From CAZBZG01 sp964496245 (GTDB lineage: Bacteria; Planctomycetota; SZUA-567): a stretch of 20,813 nucleotides of DNA. The stretch spans positions 1 to 20,813 of the forward strand of contig CAZBZG010000052.1 in the NCBI GenBank assembly GCA_964496245.1. The letters are read 5' to 3'. Both the position numbers and the translations under genes were made by a program. Positions 1 to 7,700 of this stretch are shown here, piece after piece (position 1 is the first letter of the stretch; every line of letters starts with the position of its first letter). Below the pieces are notes generated by a model. The model was not told the origin of the DNA. It searched no databases and saw nothing but the letters and a program-made list of their open reading frames with translations.

Positions 1-2
1 AC

Positions 3-220
3 GAAGGCATGGAGGGCCCGGAGGACTACCTGACGGGCAAGGCCCCTCACACGGTCTTCCAGGGCCAGCACATCCGTACCCGCAAGATGGTCGAACGGGC
101 CCACGCCATGGAGGCCAGCAGCGTACCGCCCATGGTCCAGCTCGAAATGGTGGAGAAATCGCTCGGCGCGCCCGGCAAGGACTCCTTCGAGCTGCGGCTG
201 TCGGAACAGCTCTTCACCAC
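3..220 (+). CDS. 3' fragment of an unrecognised plus-strand gene, cut by the window edge
   Basis: The frame is open from the left edge and reads as ordinary protein for about 72 residues (for example FQGQHIRTRKMVERAHAME and GKDSFELRLSEQLFTTQ), with G/C-ending codons like the other genes here. I do not recognise the family. The frame stays open to base 560. From about base 220, however, it lies antisense to the MscS gene and its product turns into Ser/Arg/Cys-rich sequence typical of a non-coding frame. No stop codon occurs in any plus frame near 220; the first is a TAG at 428 in another frame. The natural stop may therefore have been lost by a sequence error or rearrangement, or the two convergent genes truly overlap. 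The ATG at 9 is probably internal, because the frame is open upstream of it. Confidence 0.35.
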
Positions 221-1738
221 TCAGGTCCCGCTGGCCGGGGGCGGCACCTGCACGGGGTCGCCGAGGGTCGCGGTCACGAGCTCCCGGGCCATGCGACGGC
301 CGAGTTCGTGCGCCTCGTCGAAGTCCTTGGCTGTGCGCAGAGGCGGGGGCGTCTGCGCGGGACCGGCGGGCGTGCGTTCGGCGGGCGCCGGCTTCTGGCC
401 GCTCACCGCAGCCACCGCGCGGCTCACTAGGGCGGCTGCGCCCTCGCCCGAGCCGCTTCCTCCTGCCGACGCCGTGGAATCGCTTCCCGGCAGCGACGCG
501 AGGTGGAGCGTCTGCGTGGGAAACGCGAACGATACGCCCAATCGTTCGGCCAGCCGGTAGATGTCGACGAGCAGGCGTTCGCGCTCGCGCATTTCGGTCG
601 ACCAGTCGGGCACCTTCCAGAACACGTAGAGCATCACGTCCAGGCTGCTTGCGCCATACCCGCTGAAGCGCACGCAGAAGAAGTCCTTCCGGGTGTAGGG
701 ATGGAGTCGGATCAGCTCGCGGATGCCTTCGCCGAACGCCTCGACTTTCTCGGGCGGCGTGTCGTAGGTCACGGCCAGGGTGGTGCTGAGACGGCGGTAC
801 TCGCGAAGTCCGTAATTGTCCACCTGGGTATTGACGATCGCGGAATTCGGGAGGCTCACGAGCGAGTTGTAGAACGTCCGGATACGCGTGGTCCGAAAGC
901 CCACGTCTTCCACGAGCCCTTCGACCTCGCCGATCTTCACCCAGTCGCCGATGCGGAAGGGCTGGTCGAGCAGAATGGTGAGGCTCCCGAAGAAATTCGC
1001 CACCGTATCCTTGGCCGCCAGGGCAAACGCCAGACCGCCGAGGCCGAGACCGGCGACCAGGCCGGTCACGTTGATGTCCAGGTTCTGGCCGATGAACAGA
1101 ATGCCGAGGATGGTGACGAAGACCTTGATGGTGCGGCGCACGAGGGGAACGAGGAGATCGTCCAGCTTGCTCTCGGTGGCGGCCGCCATCTGGAGGCAGA
1201 GCCCGGCCGCGAGATCGGAGATCCGGTAGACCGACCAGATGCCGGCCACAGCAATGCCGATGGTCACGGCCACGTGCAGCAGGAAGCCGAACTCCGGCGG
1301 CAAGCCGAGCACAGGCACGGCGCCGTAGAGCAGGAGGCTCCCGATCAGGTAGCCGAAGGGTTTCTCCGTGTTGTCGATGATCCGTTCGTCGAGCGGGGGC
1401 CGGCCCTTGGCGGATCGCCTCTCCGCCCAGCGCACGAGCCACTTGGCGAGTGCGTAGCGGATGACGCGCGCGGCCACGACCGCGAGCAGTACGAGCGCGA
1501 GCAGCGCCAGCCACTGCCAGGTGGCCACCTCCCAGATGGTGGTCTCGCGGAGCCAGCCTTCGGGAAGGCTCTCCTCGATCTCCTTGGCCATGGCTGCGGA
1601 TTCCGTAGGCGCGGGAACCGTCTCGGATGCTGGGGGCGGCGTGTCCGGGCCGGCGGATGCCTCTCCCGCGTACACATACGCGGCGGAAACGAGCCAGCAG
1701 GCAAGAACCAGGCAGCCGATGCCTCTCGTGCGTCGCAT
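221..1738 (-). CDS. MscS-family small-conductance mechanosensitive ion channel
   Basis: The product is 505 residues and probably forms a membrane channel that releases ions or solutes under tension. I chose the ATG at 1738 because GAGGAG lies 5 bases upstream (1744-1749); a TTG 8 codons earlier has no comparable site. Residues 1-22 form a signal peptide, followed by a Pro/Ala/Thr-rich stretch. Hydrophobic segments lie near residues 75-98, 130-146, 151-170 and 203-220. The pore helix near 224-255 is rich in Gly and Ala (GLVAGLGLGGLAFALAAKD) and is followed by NFFGSL, the beta-domain motif QPFRIGDWV and the LPNS turn, which together define MscS. The last roughly 90 residues are a low-complexity Ser/Gly/Ala/Pro tail ending in a short helical stretch, longer than the minimal E. 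coli MscS form. The gene lies 28 bases after the sulfatase stop and is the last gene of the operon. The family call is firm; the physiological role is inferred. Confidence 0.9.
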   Translation of the reverse strand: MRRTRGIGCLVLACWLVSAAYVYAGEASAGPDTPPPASETVPAPTESAAMAKEIEESLPEGWLRETTIWEVATWQWLALLALVLLAVVAARVIRYALAKWLVRWAERRSAKGRPPLDERIIDNTEKPFGYLIGSLLLYGAVPVLGLPPEFGFLLHVAVTIGIAVAGIWSVYRISDLAAGLCLQMAAATESKLDDLLVPLVRRTIKVFVTILGILFIGQNLDINVTGLVAGLGLGGLAFALAAKDTVANFFGSLTILLDQPFRIGDWVKIGEVEGLVEDVGFRTTRIRTFYNSLVSLPNSAIVNTQVDNYGLREYRRLSTTLAVTYDTPPEKVEAFGEGIRELIRLHPYTRKDFFCVRFSGYGASSLDVMLYVFWKVPDWSTEMRERERLLVDIYRLAERLGVSFAFPTQTLHLASLPGSDSTASAGGSGSGEGAAALVSRAVAAVSGQKPAPAERTPAGPAQTPPPLRTAKDFDEAHELGRRMARELVTATLGDPVQVPPPASGT

Positions 1739-1766
1739 GGGAACTCCTCGTACAGATTGCAAGCGG

Positions 1767-3146
1767 TCAGTACTGGCCGGTCCGCTGGGGGATCTGCTTC
1801 TCCACGTCGAACCAACGCTCGAGCAGGCAGAGCCGCATGGACGCGAGCGTTTCCCGGCAGGCCGGATCGGCCGACCGGTCGGTCAGCGCGTGCCGGTCGT
1901 CGTCGAGCAGGAACAACCGCTCGTTGCCGGACGTCTCGTGCACGTAGAGGTGTTCGTGCGTGCGGACCGCTTTGTAGCCATAGCCGAAGGGCACGCGGAA
2001 CTCGACAAAAGCGGATGCGCGCGGCGTATACCCGCCGCCCTCGAGCAAAGAACGGAAAGAACGGCCCTGCAGAAACGGGGGCGCCTGCACGCCGCACCAG
2101 TCGAGGAGCGTAGGCGCGATGTCCACGGCCTCCATGAGCTCGTGACGAATCCCGCAGGGCTCGAACGCCTGCGGATACGAGACGATGAGAGGAACGCGTG
2201 CGGAGCAGTCCTCGGGGCCGGACTTGCCGATGCGGCCATGGTCGCCCAGGTATTCACCGTGATCGGACGTGAACACCACAATCGTGTTGTCCCGCAGTCC
2301 GAGACGGTCGAGCGCCTGCAGAATCCGGCCGACCTGGTCGTCCACGTGGCTCACGAGCGCGTAGTAGTACGCTACGGTCTTGCGCCACTGGGCGTCCGAC
2401 GTGTCGTCCAGGTTCTCGTCCTCATTGCGATGGGGCAGAGGCATGGCGTCTACGTCGTAGAGGTCGACGAAGCGCTGGGGCGGATTGAGCGGCGCGTGCG
2501 GCGCATAGAACCCGGCGATGCAGAAGAAGGGCTCGTGCTGGTGGCGTGCGAGGAAGCTCACGGTCTCTTCGGCCACGAACGCGGAGTGCGTGAGGTGCTC
2601 GGGACCGTCGAACACATATGGTTCGTGCGTGCGCCGCGGATGAAGATGGATCGGCGTGCCCGTCCAGGCGGGCGGCGTGTCCACGCGGCAGTTGTCCACC
2701 TGGTCGGGAGCCTGCTGGGCGACCCACTTGATGTACGCGTCGTCGTAGCAGCCGGGTTCGTCGGAGTGGATCAGCGTGTCGAAGCCATAGGTCGGATGCG
2801 GATCGCGGTGGTCGCGATATGCGCTCGCGTGGTTCTTGAAGTGGAGCTTGCCGATGTTGCCGGTGTGATAGCCGTAGGGCGCGAGCAGGTTGTGGAGGCA
2901 CGGCATGTCCTCGGGCATCTCGATCCCGTTGCAGCAGGCGCCCACGGCCGAGGGATACCGCCCGCTCAGCATGCTCATGCGGCTGGGCATGCAGACGGGA
3001 CAATTGCAGAAGGCGTGGTCGAACACGACCCCGCGCGCGGCGAGCGCGTCGAGATTGGGCGTGTGGATCCGTTCGTTTCCGGCTGCGGCGAGCGCGTCCC
3101 AGCGCTGCTGATCGGTGTACAGGATGAGGACGTTCGGGCGTTGCAT
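1767..3146 (-). CDS. Type I (formylglycine-dependent) sulfatase, Cys-type, no signal peptide
   Basis: The product is 459 residues and should hydrolyse a sulfate ester. The N-terminus (VLILYTDQQRWDAL) supplies the metal-binding Asp12 and Gln13. The signature CMPSRMSMLSGR has Cys52 as the residue converted to formylglycine. GKLH (Lys100, His102), PHAPL (His217), SDHGE (Asp295, His296) and Lys308 match the expected active-site positions of the alkaline-phosphatase fold. I chose the ATG at 3146 because GAGGGAG lies 5 bases upstream and the product begins right at the first beta strand; an ATG at 3185 has no ribosome site. No signal peptide is visible, so the enzyme may act in the cytoplasm or leave by another route. 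It lies between the hydrolase (57 bases upstream) and the MscS gene, probably in one operon. The substrate is unknown. The only FGE-like domain in this window looks catalytically defective, so the maturase should be encoded elsewhere. Confidence 0.93.
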   Translation of the reverse strand: MQRPNVLILYTDQQRWDALAAAGNERIHTPNLDALAARGVVFDHAFCNCPVCMPSRMSMLSGRYPSAVGACCNGIEMPEDMPCLHNLLAPYGYHTGNIGKLHFKNHASAYRDHRDPHPTYGFDTLIHSDEPGCYDDAYIKWVAQQAPDQVDNCRVDTPPAWTGTPIHLHPRRTHEPYVFDGPEHLTHSAFVAEETVSFLARHQHEPFFCIAGFYAPHAPLNPPQRFVDLYDVDAMPLPHRNEDENLDDTSDAQWRKTVAYYYALVSHVDDQVGRILQALDRLGLRDNTIVVFTSDHGEYLGDHGRIGKSGPEDCSARVPLIVSYPQAFEPCGIRHELMEAVDIAPTLLDWCGVQAPPFLQGRSFRSLLEGGGYTPRASAFVEFRVPFGYGYKAVRTHEHLYVHETSGNERLFLLDDDRHALTDRSADPACRETLASMRLCLLERWFDVEKQIPQRTGQY

Positions 3147-3203
3147 GAAGGCTCCCTCGGGACTTGTAACACACAGAGACGCCATCGCGGGCGGTGAAAG
3201 CGC

Positions 3204-4538
3204 TCAACGTCCTCCGAGGATGTCGGCGGCCATGTGGCCGATGCTCGACTCGGCGCCCGCCTCCTCCTTGAGCTTTTCGAGGATCTCCTGCTTGTCGTCG
3301 TTCAGGTTGCCGGAGCCGGCCGCAAAGAAGCGGGGAAACTCCTGGATGAAGACCTCCAGGATCTTGCGCGCCTTGCGCGCCTCCTTCTGCGCAGGGCGGA
3401 GCAGGTCCTCCAGCGCGTCGTCCTTGTCCGCCGGGTGGCCCTTGAGCTGGCGCACGTAGATGGGCCCATAGTAGTTGGCGAGCACGACGTCCTTTGCCGC
3501 GAGCTCCTTTGCCACGTCGAACAACGCTTTCTCGCGTGCTTCGATCTTCCCCTGGAGCGCAGTCGCCTGGGCCCGCACGTCGGCATCGAGATCGTCCTTC
3601 TCGAGCATGCGCGCCAATGATTTCAGGGCTTTGCCGAGCTGAAGCCGGTTGGCGTAGTGCGCGCTCCGGCGCACCGAACGGTCCTCGAACGCATCCTCGA
3701 GCAAAAACGGACAGAACGCGAGATCCGAGCGGCGGAAGAGCTGGGCGCTCACGGCCCGGTCCTCCTCGGAGATGGAGTGGCCCTTCTCCTTTGTGTAGTT
3801 GTAGAAGACATCCATGCAGCCATCCTGTTTGATCGCCTGGAGGCGGATCTTCATGGCCTCGGTCTGGGTGACGCCCAGGATAGGCTTGCCCATGTTCCAT
3901 TCCTTGCCGCCGATGCCGATAAACCAGGTCATGGGCGGGCCGCCGCGGGCGGGAATGGTGCCGCCGCTGCGGCCACCGTAGTAGTTCGAGCCGTACAGTG
4001 CGACGTGGCTGAAGGGCCACGCCTCCGAGGAGCGCTTTGCGCTGCGGCCGTGCAGGGTGTAGTAGACCGCGTGCGGAAGCCCGCCGCCGGAGAAGGACGA
4101 GATCACGCCCCGGCCCACGATGACCTTGTAGTCCGCGATCGTCTGCTGCACGGCTTCGATGGCCGCGTCGGTCTTGCCGCGCGTGTCCTTGGCGTTGTCC
4201 CCGTCCATGTACTGCATGTTGATGCCGATGAGATTGTACGGTTCCAGGAAGTGCTTGGCCCATCCGCCGAAGTTCGGGGCGCTGCCGTGACCGCCTTGGC
4301 CGTGAAAGAAAATGTGCAGGCCCGCGGGGTTTGTGTCGGAGTACGACTTGGGCACGTAGACGTAGTAGTTGTAGCCTGCGTGGCTGGTCTTGCACTGGTA
4401 CTTGCCGGTCTTTCCTGCGTTTTCGGAGGGTTCGACCTTGGGCAGGCGGTCCCCGCCGGCGCGTGCGATGCCGCTCAGCGCCGTGAGCGCAAAGAGAAAA
4501 TAGATTGTCATTAGGACGTTGACAGGTCTGTTGCGCAT
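3204..4538 (-). CDS. Secreted alpha/beta-hydrolase, esterase or depolymerase-like, with helical C-terminal extension
   Basis: The product is 444 residues and begins with a signal peptide (about 1-27, ending SGIARA). AAGGAGA lies 5 bases before the ATG. The fold is suggested by YNYYVYVPKSY near 56-66, the oxyanion-type loop FFHGQGGHG near 77-85, and the nucleophile elbow SSFSGGG with Ser150 (SxSxG in place of the usual GxSxG). KGHS with His254 is a good candidate for the catalytic His; the acid residue is unclear. This layout resembles secreted feruloyl/acetyl-xylan esterases and PHB-depolymerase-like proteins, but I cannot choose among them. Residues from about 290 to 444 are charged and mostly helical, without hydrophobic segments, and have no obvious counterpart in simple esterases. 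It is the first gene of the minus-strand operon, downstream of the promoter at 4599-4627. A role in removing ester groups from a polysaccharide is inferred from the sulfatase next door. Confidence 0.75.
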   Translation of the reverse strand: MRNRPVNVLMTIYFLFALTALSGIARAGGDRLPKVEPSENAGKTGKYQCKTSHAGYNYYVYVPKSYSDTNPAGLHIFFHGQGGHGSAPNFGGWAKHFLEPYNLIGINMQYMDGDNAKDTRGKTDAAIEAVQQTIADYKVIVGRGVISSFSGGGLPHAVYYTLHGRSAKRSSEAWPFSHVALYGSNYYGGRSGGTIPARGGPPMTWFIGIGGKEWNMGKPILGVTQTEAMKIRLQAIKQDGCMDVFYNYTKEKGHSISEEDRAVSAQLFRRSDLAFCPFLLEDAFEDRSVRRSAHYANRLQLGKALKSLARMLEKDDLDADVRAQATALQGKIEAREKALFDVAKELAAKDVVLANYYGPIYVRQLKGHPADKDDALEDLLRPAQKEARKARKILEVFIQEFPRFFAAGSGNLNDDKQEILEKLKEEAGAESSIGHMAADILGGR

Positions 4539-4598
4539 CGTGCTCTCCTTGACCGAAGCGTCGCCTCCGACAGTGTTGGCGCCTCTTCGCTTGCGTCC

Positions 4599-4627
4599 AC
4601 CCTAGCGCTTCTGGCGCGACACGTCAA
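4599..4627 (-). promoter_or_regulatory. Sigma-70-like promoter for the hydrolase-sulfatase-MscS operon
   Basis: Read on the minus strand, TTGACG (4627-4622) is followed after exactly 17 bases by TAGGGT (4604-4599). The -35 box matches the consensus at five of six positions; the -10 box matches at three, including the first two and last bases. Transcription would begin near 4592 and leave a leader of about 55 bases before the hydrolase ATG. The same layout occurs before the kinase gene. Confidence 0.45.
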
Positions 4628-4633
4628 GCGTGT
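4619..4633. promoter_or_regulatory. Small inverted repeat overlapping the operon -35 box, possible operator
   Basis: ACACG (4619-4623), a 5-base spacer, then CGTGT (4629-4633). It covers the -35 box of the minus-strand promoter and lies just upstream of the possible plus-strand -35. It is suitably placed for one regulator to control both divergent transcripts. The arms are short and chance occurrence is possible. Confidence 0.25.
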
Positions 4634-4640
4634 GCATTCC

Positions 4641-4672
4641 TTGTGGAACAGAAGGCCGAAATCGGTTAGACT
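4641..4672 (+). promoter_or_regulatory. Weak candidate promoter for the large secreted PA14 protein
   Basis: TAGACT at 4667-4672 resembles the TAGGCT and TAGGGT -10 boxes of the two better promoters in this window. The best -35-like sequence is TTGTGG at 4641-4646, but the spacer is 20 bases, longer than usual; at 17 bases the sequence is TGGAAC, a poor match. Transcription from here would leave a leader of about 60 bases. Confidence 0.25.
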
Positions 4673-4738
4673 GGAGAGTGCAGGATCGCGGGTTTCTTTG
4701 GCCCGTGCAGCGATCCGACGCGGTCCAGAGGCTCCAGC

Positions 4739-7700
4739 ATGAGCCCCCTTTCGATCGTCTATGCAGGCGCGGCGGAACGACGACGCACAGCAAGCGCCCG
4801 TGCGGCCTTCTGGCTGGCCGCCGCTGCGCTCTGCGGCTCGGTCGCGGCAGGGGCGGAACCCCCTCCACCGCGTGCGGATGTCGCCTCCGCGGAAGGCGAA
4901 GACGCGGCACACGTGGAGGGCGAGGCCAAGCCGGGCCTCGCCGAGGGCGCGCGGGGCCGTCTTGCCACGTTCCTGCGGGAAGGCCTGAAGCCTGCACGCG
5001 TTCACCTGCGCCTGCGCGCGGGGCGGGCAGGCGTGTACCGGGCATGGCTAAGGGTGCGCGTGCGGGGGCGTGTCGAATTCCGCGTTTCCGTGAACGCCGG
5101 CGACATGCGCCCGTGCTACGTGGACGGTCGCGGTACGTGGCAGTGGGTCACGCCCCACCGCACGCTGTTCAATCTGCGGCCGGGCGTGCAGACGATCAGC
5201 GTGGAGTCGAAGCTCGGGAACTTGACGCTCGATCGAGTCCTGCTCGTGCGGTCGCGCGAATACGAGCCCACGGGGTTGGGCCCCGTGGGCTCTCTGCCCG
5301 CGCCCGCGCAGGAAGTCTATTTCATCGACCGCTTCGAGCGGAAGCCCGACGAGGCGAGCCCGTGGACGACGGAGCGGGGCGATTGGGAGATCACCAAGTT
5401 TTTCGAAAAGACCGATCCCAAGCGTGCGAGCAACGCCTTCACGTTCCTGGGGCGCACCCCCCAGGCAACGTCGCCGCCGGCGATCGCGGTGACCGGCAAG
5501 CTCGTCTGGCGCGACTATGCGGGCGAGGTGTCGGCCGGCACGGTAAGCGGCACCGGGCGTTTCGGCGTGGTCTTCAACTACGTAGACGCGCAGAACCACT
5601 ACCGCGCCGTGTTCACGGCCGACCCGGCTGGCGGCACCGCGCGCCTGATCCGCGTGGCCGAGGGCGAGGAGCACGTGCTGGCCGCGCGAGACGGATGGCT
5701 GCGCACCCGTCAGTTCTACCGGTTGGAGGTGGACGCGGTTGCCGGCGATCTGGCGGTCCTTGTCGACGGGCACGAGATCCTGCGTGCGGAGGACAGCACG
5801 TTCCTGGCCGGACGCTTCGGCCTGCTGGCGCAAGGGGCGGAAGGTGTCTACTTCGATGACGTACAAGTGCGGAGCCAGCGGTACGCAGCCTTCGACTTCT
5901 CGACCGGCATCGATCCGTCCCGCTGGGAGGCGGATGCTGTGTTTGCATCGGCCGGTGCGGGCGTGAAGACTTCGGACGCAGCCGGGGCGGTCGTGGACCG
6001 CATTCGGCCCGGCATGAAACGAGGGGATCTGGCGCCTACGCTCCACACGATGCACACGGGCACGGCATCTTGGCAGGACTACACGATCGAGGCGGACGTG
6101 CGCCAGCCCATGCGCTGCATGGCCGGTCTGGTCGTTGGCGCCGACAAAGAGGGCAAGGGATACGCTCTCCTGCGTCTTCACCGGGGACAGGGCAGGGGCG
6201 CGGTGTATGTCCTCAAAGCCATGGGCGAAGAGGACGCCGTGCTCGCGCGGAGCGAGCGGCAGGAAGCGAACGGGATGCACACGCTCTCGCTCTCCACGTA
6301 CCGCGGTGTCGTCTCGGCGGCGGCAGACGGACGCCGACTCTTCGAGGCGTATGTGGGAACCCAGGCGGCCAGAGGGCACAGTGGCCTCGTCGCTTCGGCG
6401 GCCGGCGTGCACTTCAGCAACCTGTCGGTGCGTTTCGGCCGCAAGGCCCCGCCCGCGGTAGCCGCAAATCCGATCTTCCGCAAAGACCGCTACATGAAGG
6501 ACTGGGCACCGGTGACGAGCGAATGGGAGATGAGCGAGGACAAACGCCTCGCGTGGAGCCGCCGGGACTTCTACGGGAACGGGTCCATCGCGTACGACCT
6601 GGCTGCGCCCTTGCCGACCGGTGGAGCGCTGGAACTTCTGCTCGGCGGCGACGGGGACGACAGGAATTCGGGGTACCGCTTGCGCGTGGCAGCGGGCGAG
6701 GCGGCCGAGCTTGATCCGCGCGACGTCAAGGTGAGCCTATGGCGGGGCGAGACGCAGGTGGACGAGCGCCGGTGGCGGATGAAATCACACGACGCGGAGG
6801 CGGACGAACACCTCCCCGGCAGCCAGCGCCACGGATTGCAGGTGACCGCACGCTTCAGCCTGGCGCGCTGGGGGCGTGCCGTTGTGGCCCTCCAGGAAGA
6901 CGAGGAGATCTTCGTCTGGCAAGACCCGGAACCGCTGGAGGGGCTGCACTGCGGTGCGGGGCTGCTGGGCCAGGAGCTGGACGTCAACCGGATCCGGGTG
7001 ACCTCGGACCAGCTCTTCAACGACACGTTCACCGAAGCGCCGATCCACTGGCGGCGGGCCCAGGGCGACTGGCGCATGAAGAACCGCTTCTGGTGCGCAC
7101 CGCAGTGGTCGTGGTACGGCGGCCGGAGCAAGGAATGCGCAGCCGTCTGGCACAAGGACGCGTTTCCGGGGGACTTCACCCTGGACGTGTACATGTCCAT
7201 GCAGATGGACAAGGGCGGCCGTCCGCACTACCTGCGGCCGGGATTCCAGAACATCACGGTCTGCGGGGACGGCAAGGATCTCGACAGCGGCTACTCCCTG
7301 GTCTACGGCGTCGACCACGGCCAGGCGTCCATCCTCCTCCGTCGGGACGAGGAGGTCCTGCGGAGCACCGAAGATCTGGCCAGGCCCCCGCCCAACTACA
7401 AAACCCGGCAGCCCATGACACGGCTCCACCGCCGCTGGTGGCACTGGCAGTGCGCCAAACAGGGCGGTCACTTGCGCTGGTACCTGGACGGGGAGCTCCT
7501 CTTCGACTACGAGGACCCCGCACCGCTGGCCGGAGACCGCATCGCCCTGTGGACCGAGCACCGGGGCATCATGATCAGCCGCGCGCGCATCTCCTACGCG
7601 GACAAGGGCGCGCGCGAGGCGCCGCTCCTGTCGAATCCCCCCCAAGGCCTTGCGGACACGGACGCTTCGCCTTCGACGTCCGGGCCGCTCGAAGCGTATG

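Noticed and set aside
1739..1762. TTG start for the MscS gene 8 codons upstream
   Set aside because: The ATG at 1738 has GAGGAG at ideal spacing and begins directly with a signal peptide. The TTG would bury that ribosome site in coding sequence.
503..2113. Long plus-strand open frame antisense to the MscS and sulfatase genes
   Set aside because: Its product is rich in His, Arg, Glu and Gly with no motif, while the minus strand encodes clear MscS and sulfatase motifs. It is a GC-driven shadow frame.
1461..3197. Plus-strand open frame of 578 codons opposite the sulfatase
   Set aside because: It mirrors the sulfatase codons and has Val/Arg/Gly/His-biased composition and no domain.
2422..4395. 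Minus-strand open frame of 657 codons overlapping the hydrolase and sulfatase in another frame
   Set aside because: It crosses two genes with recognisable domains and strong ribosome sites, and its product is Arg/Pro/His-rich noise.
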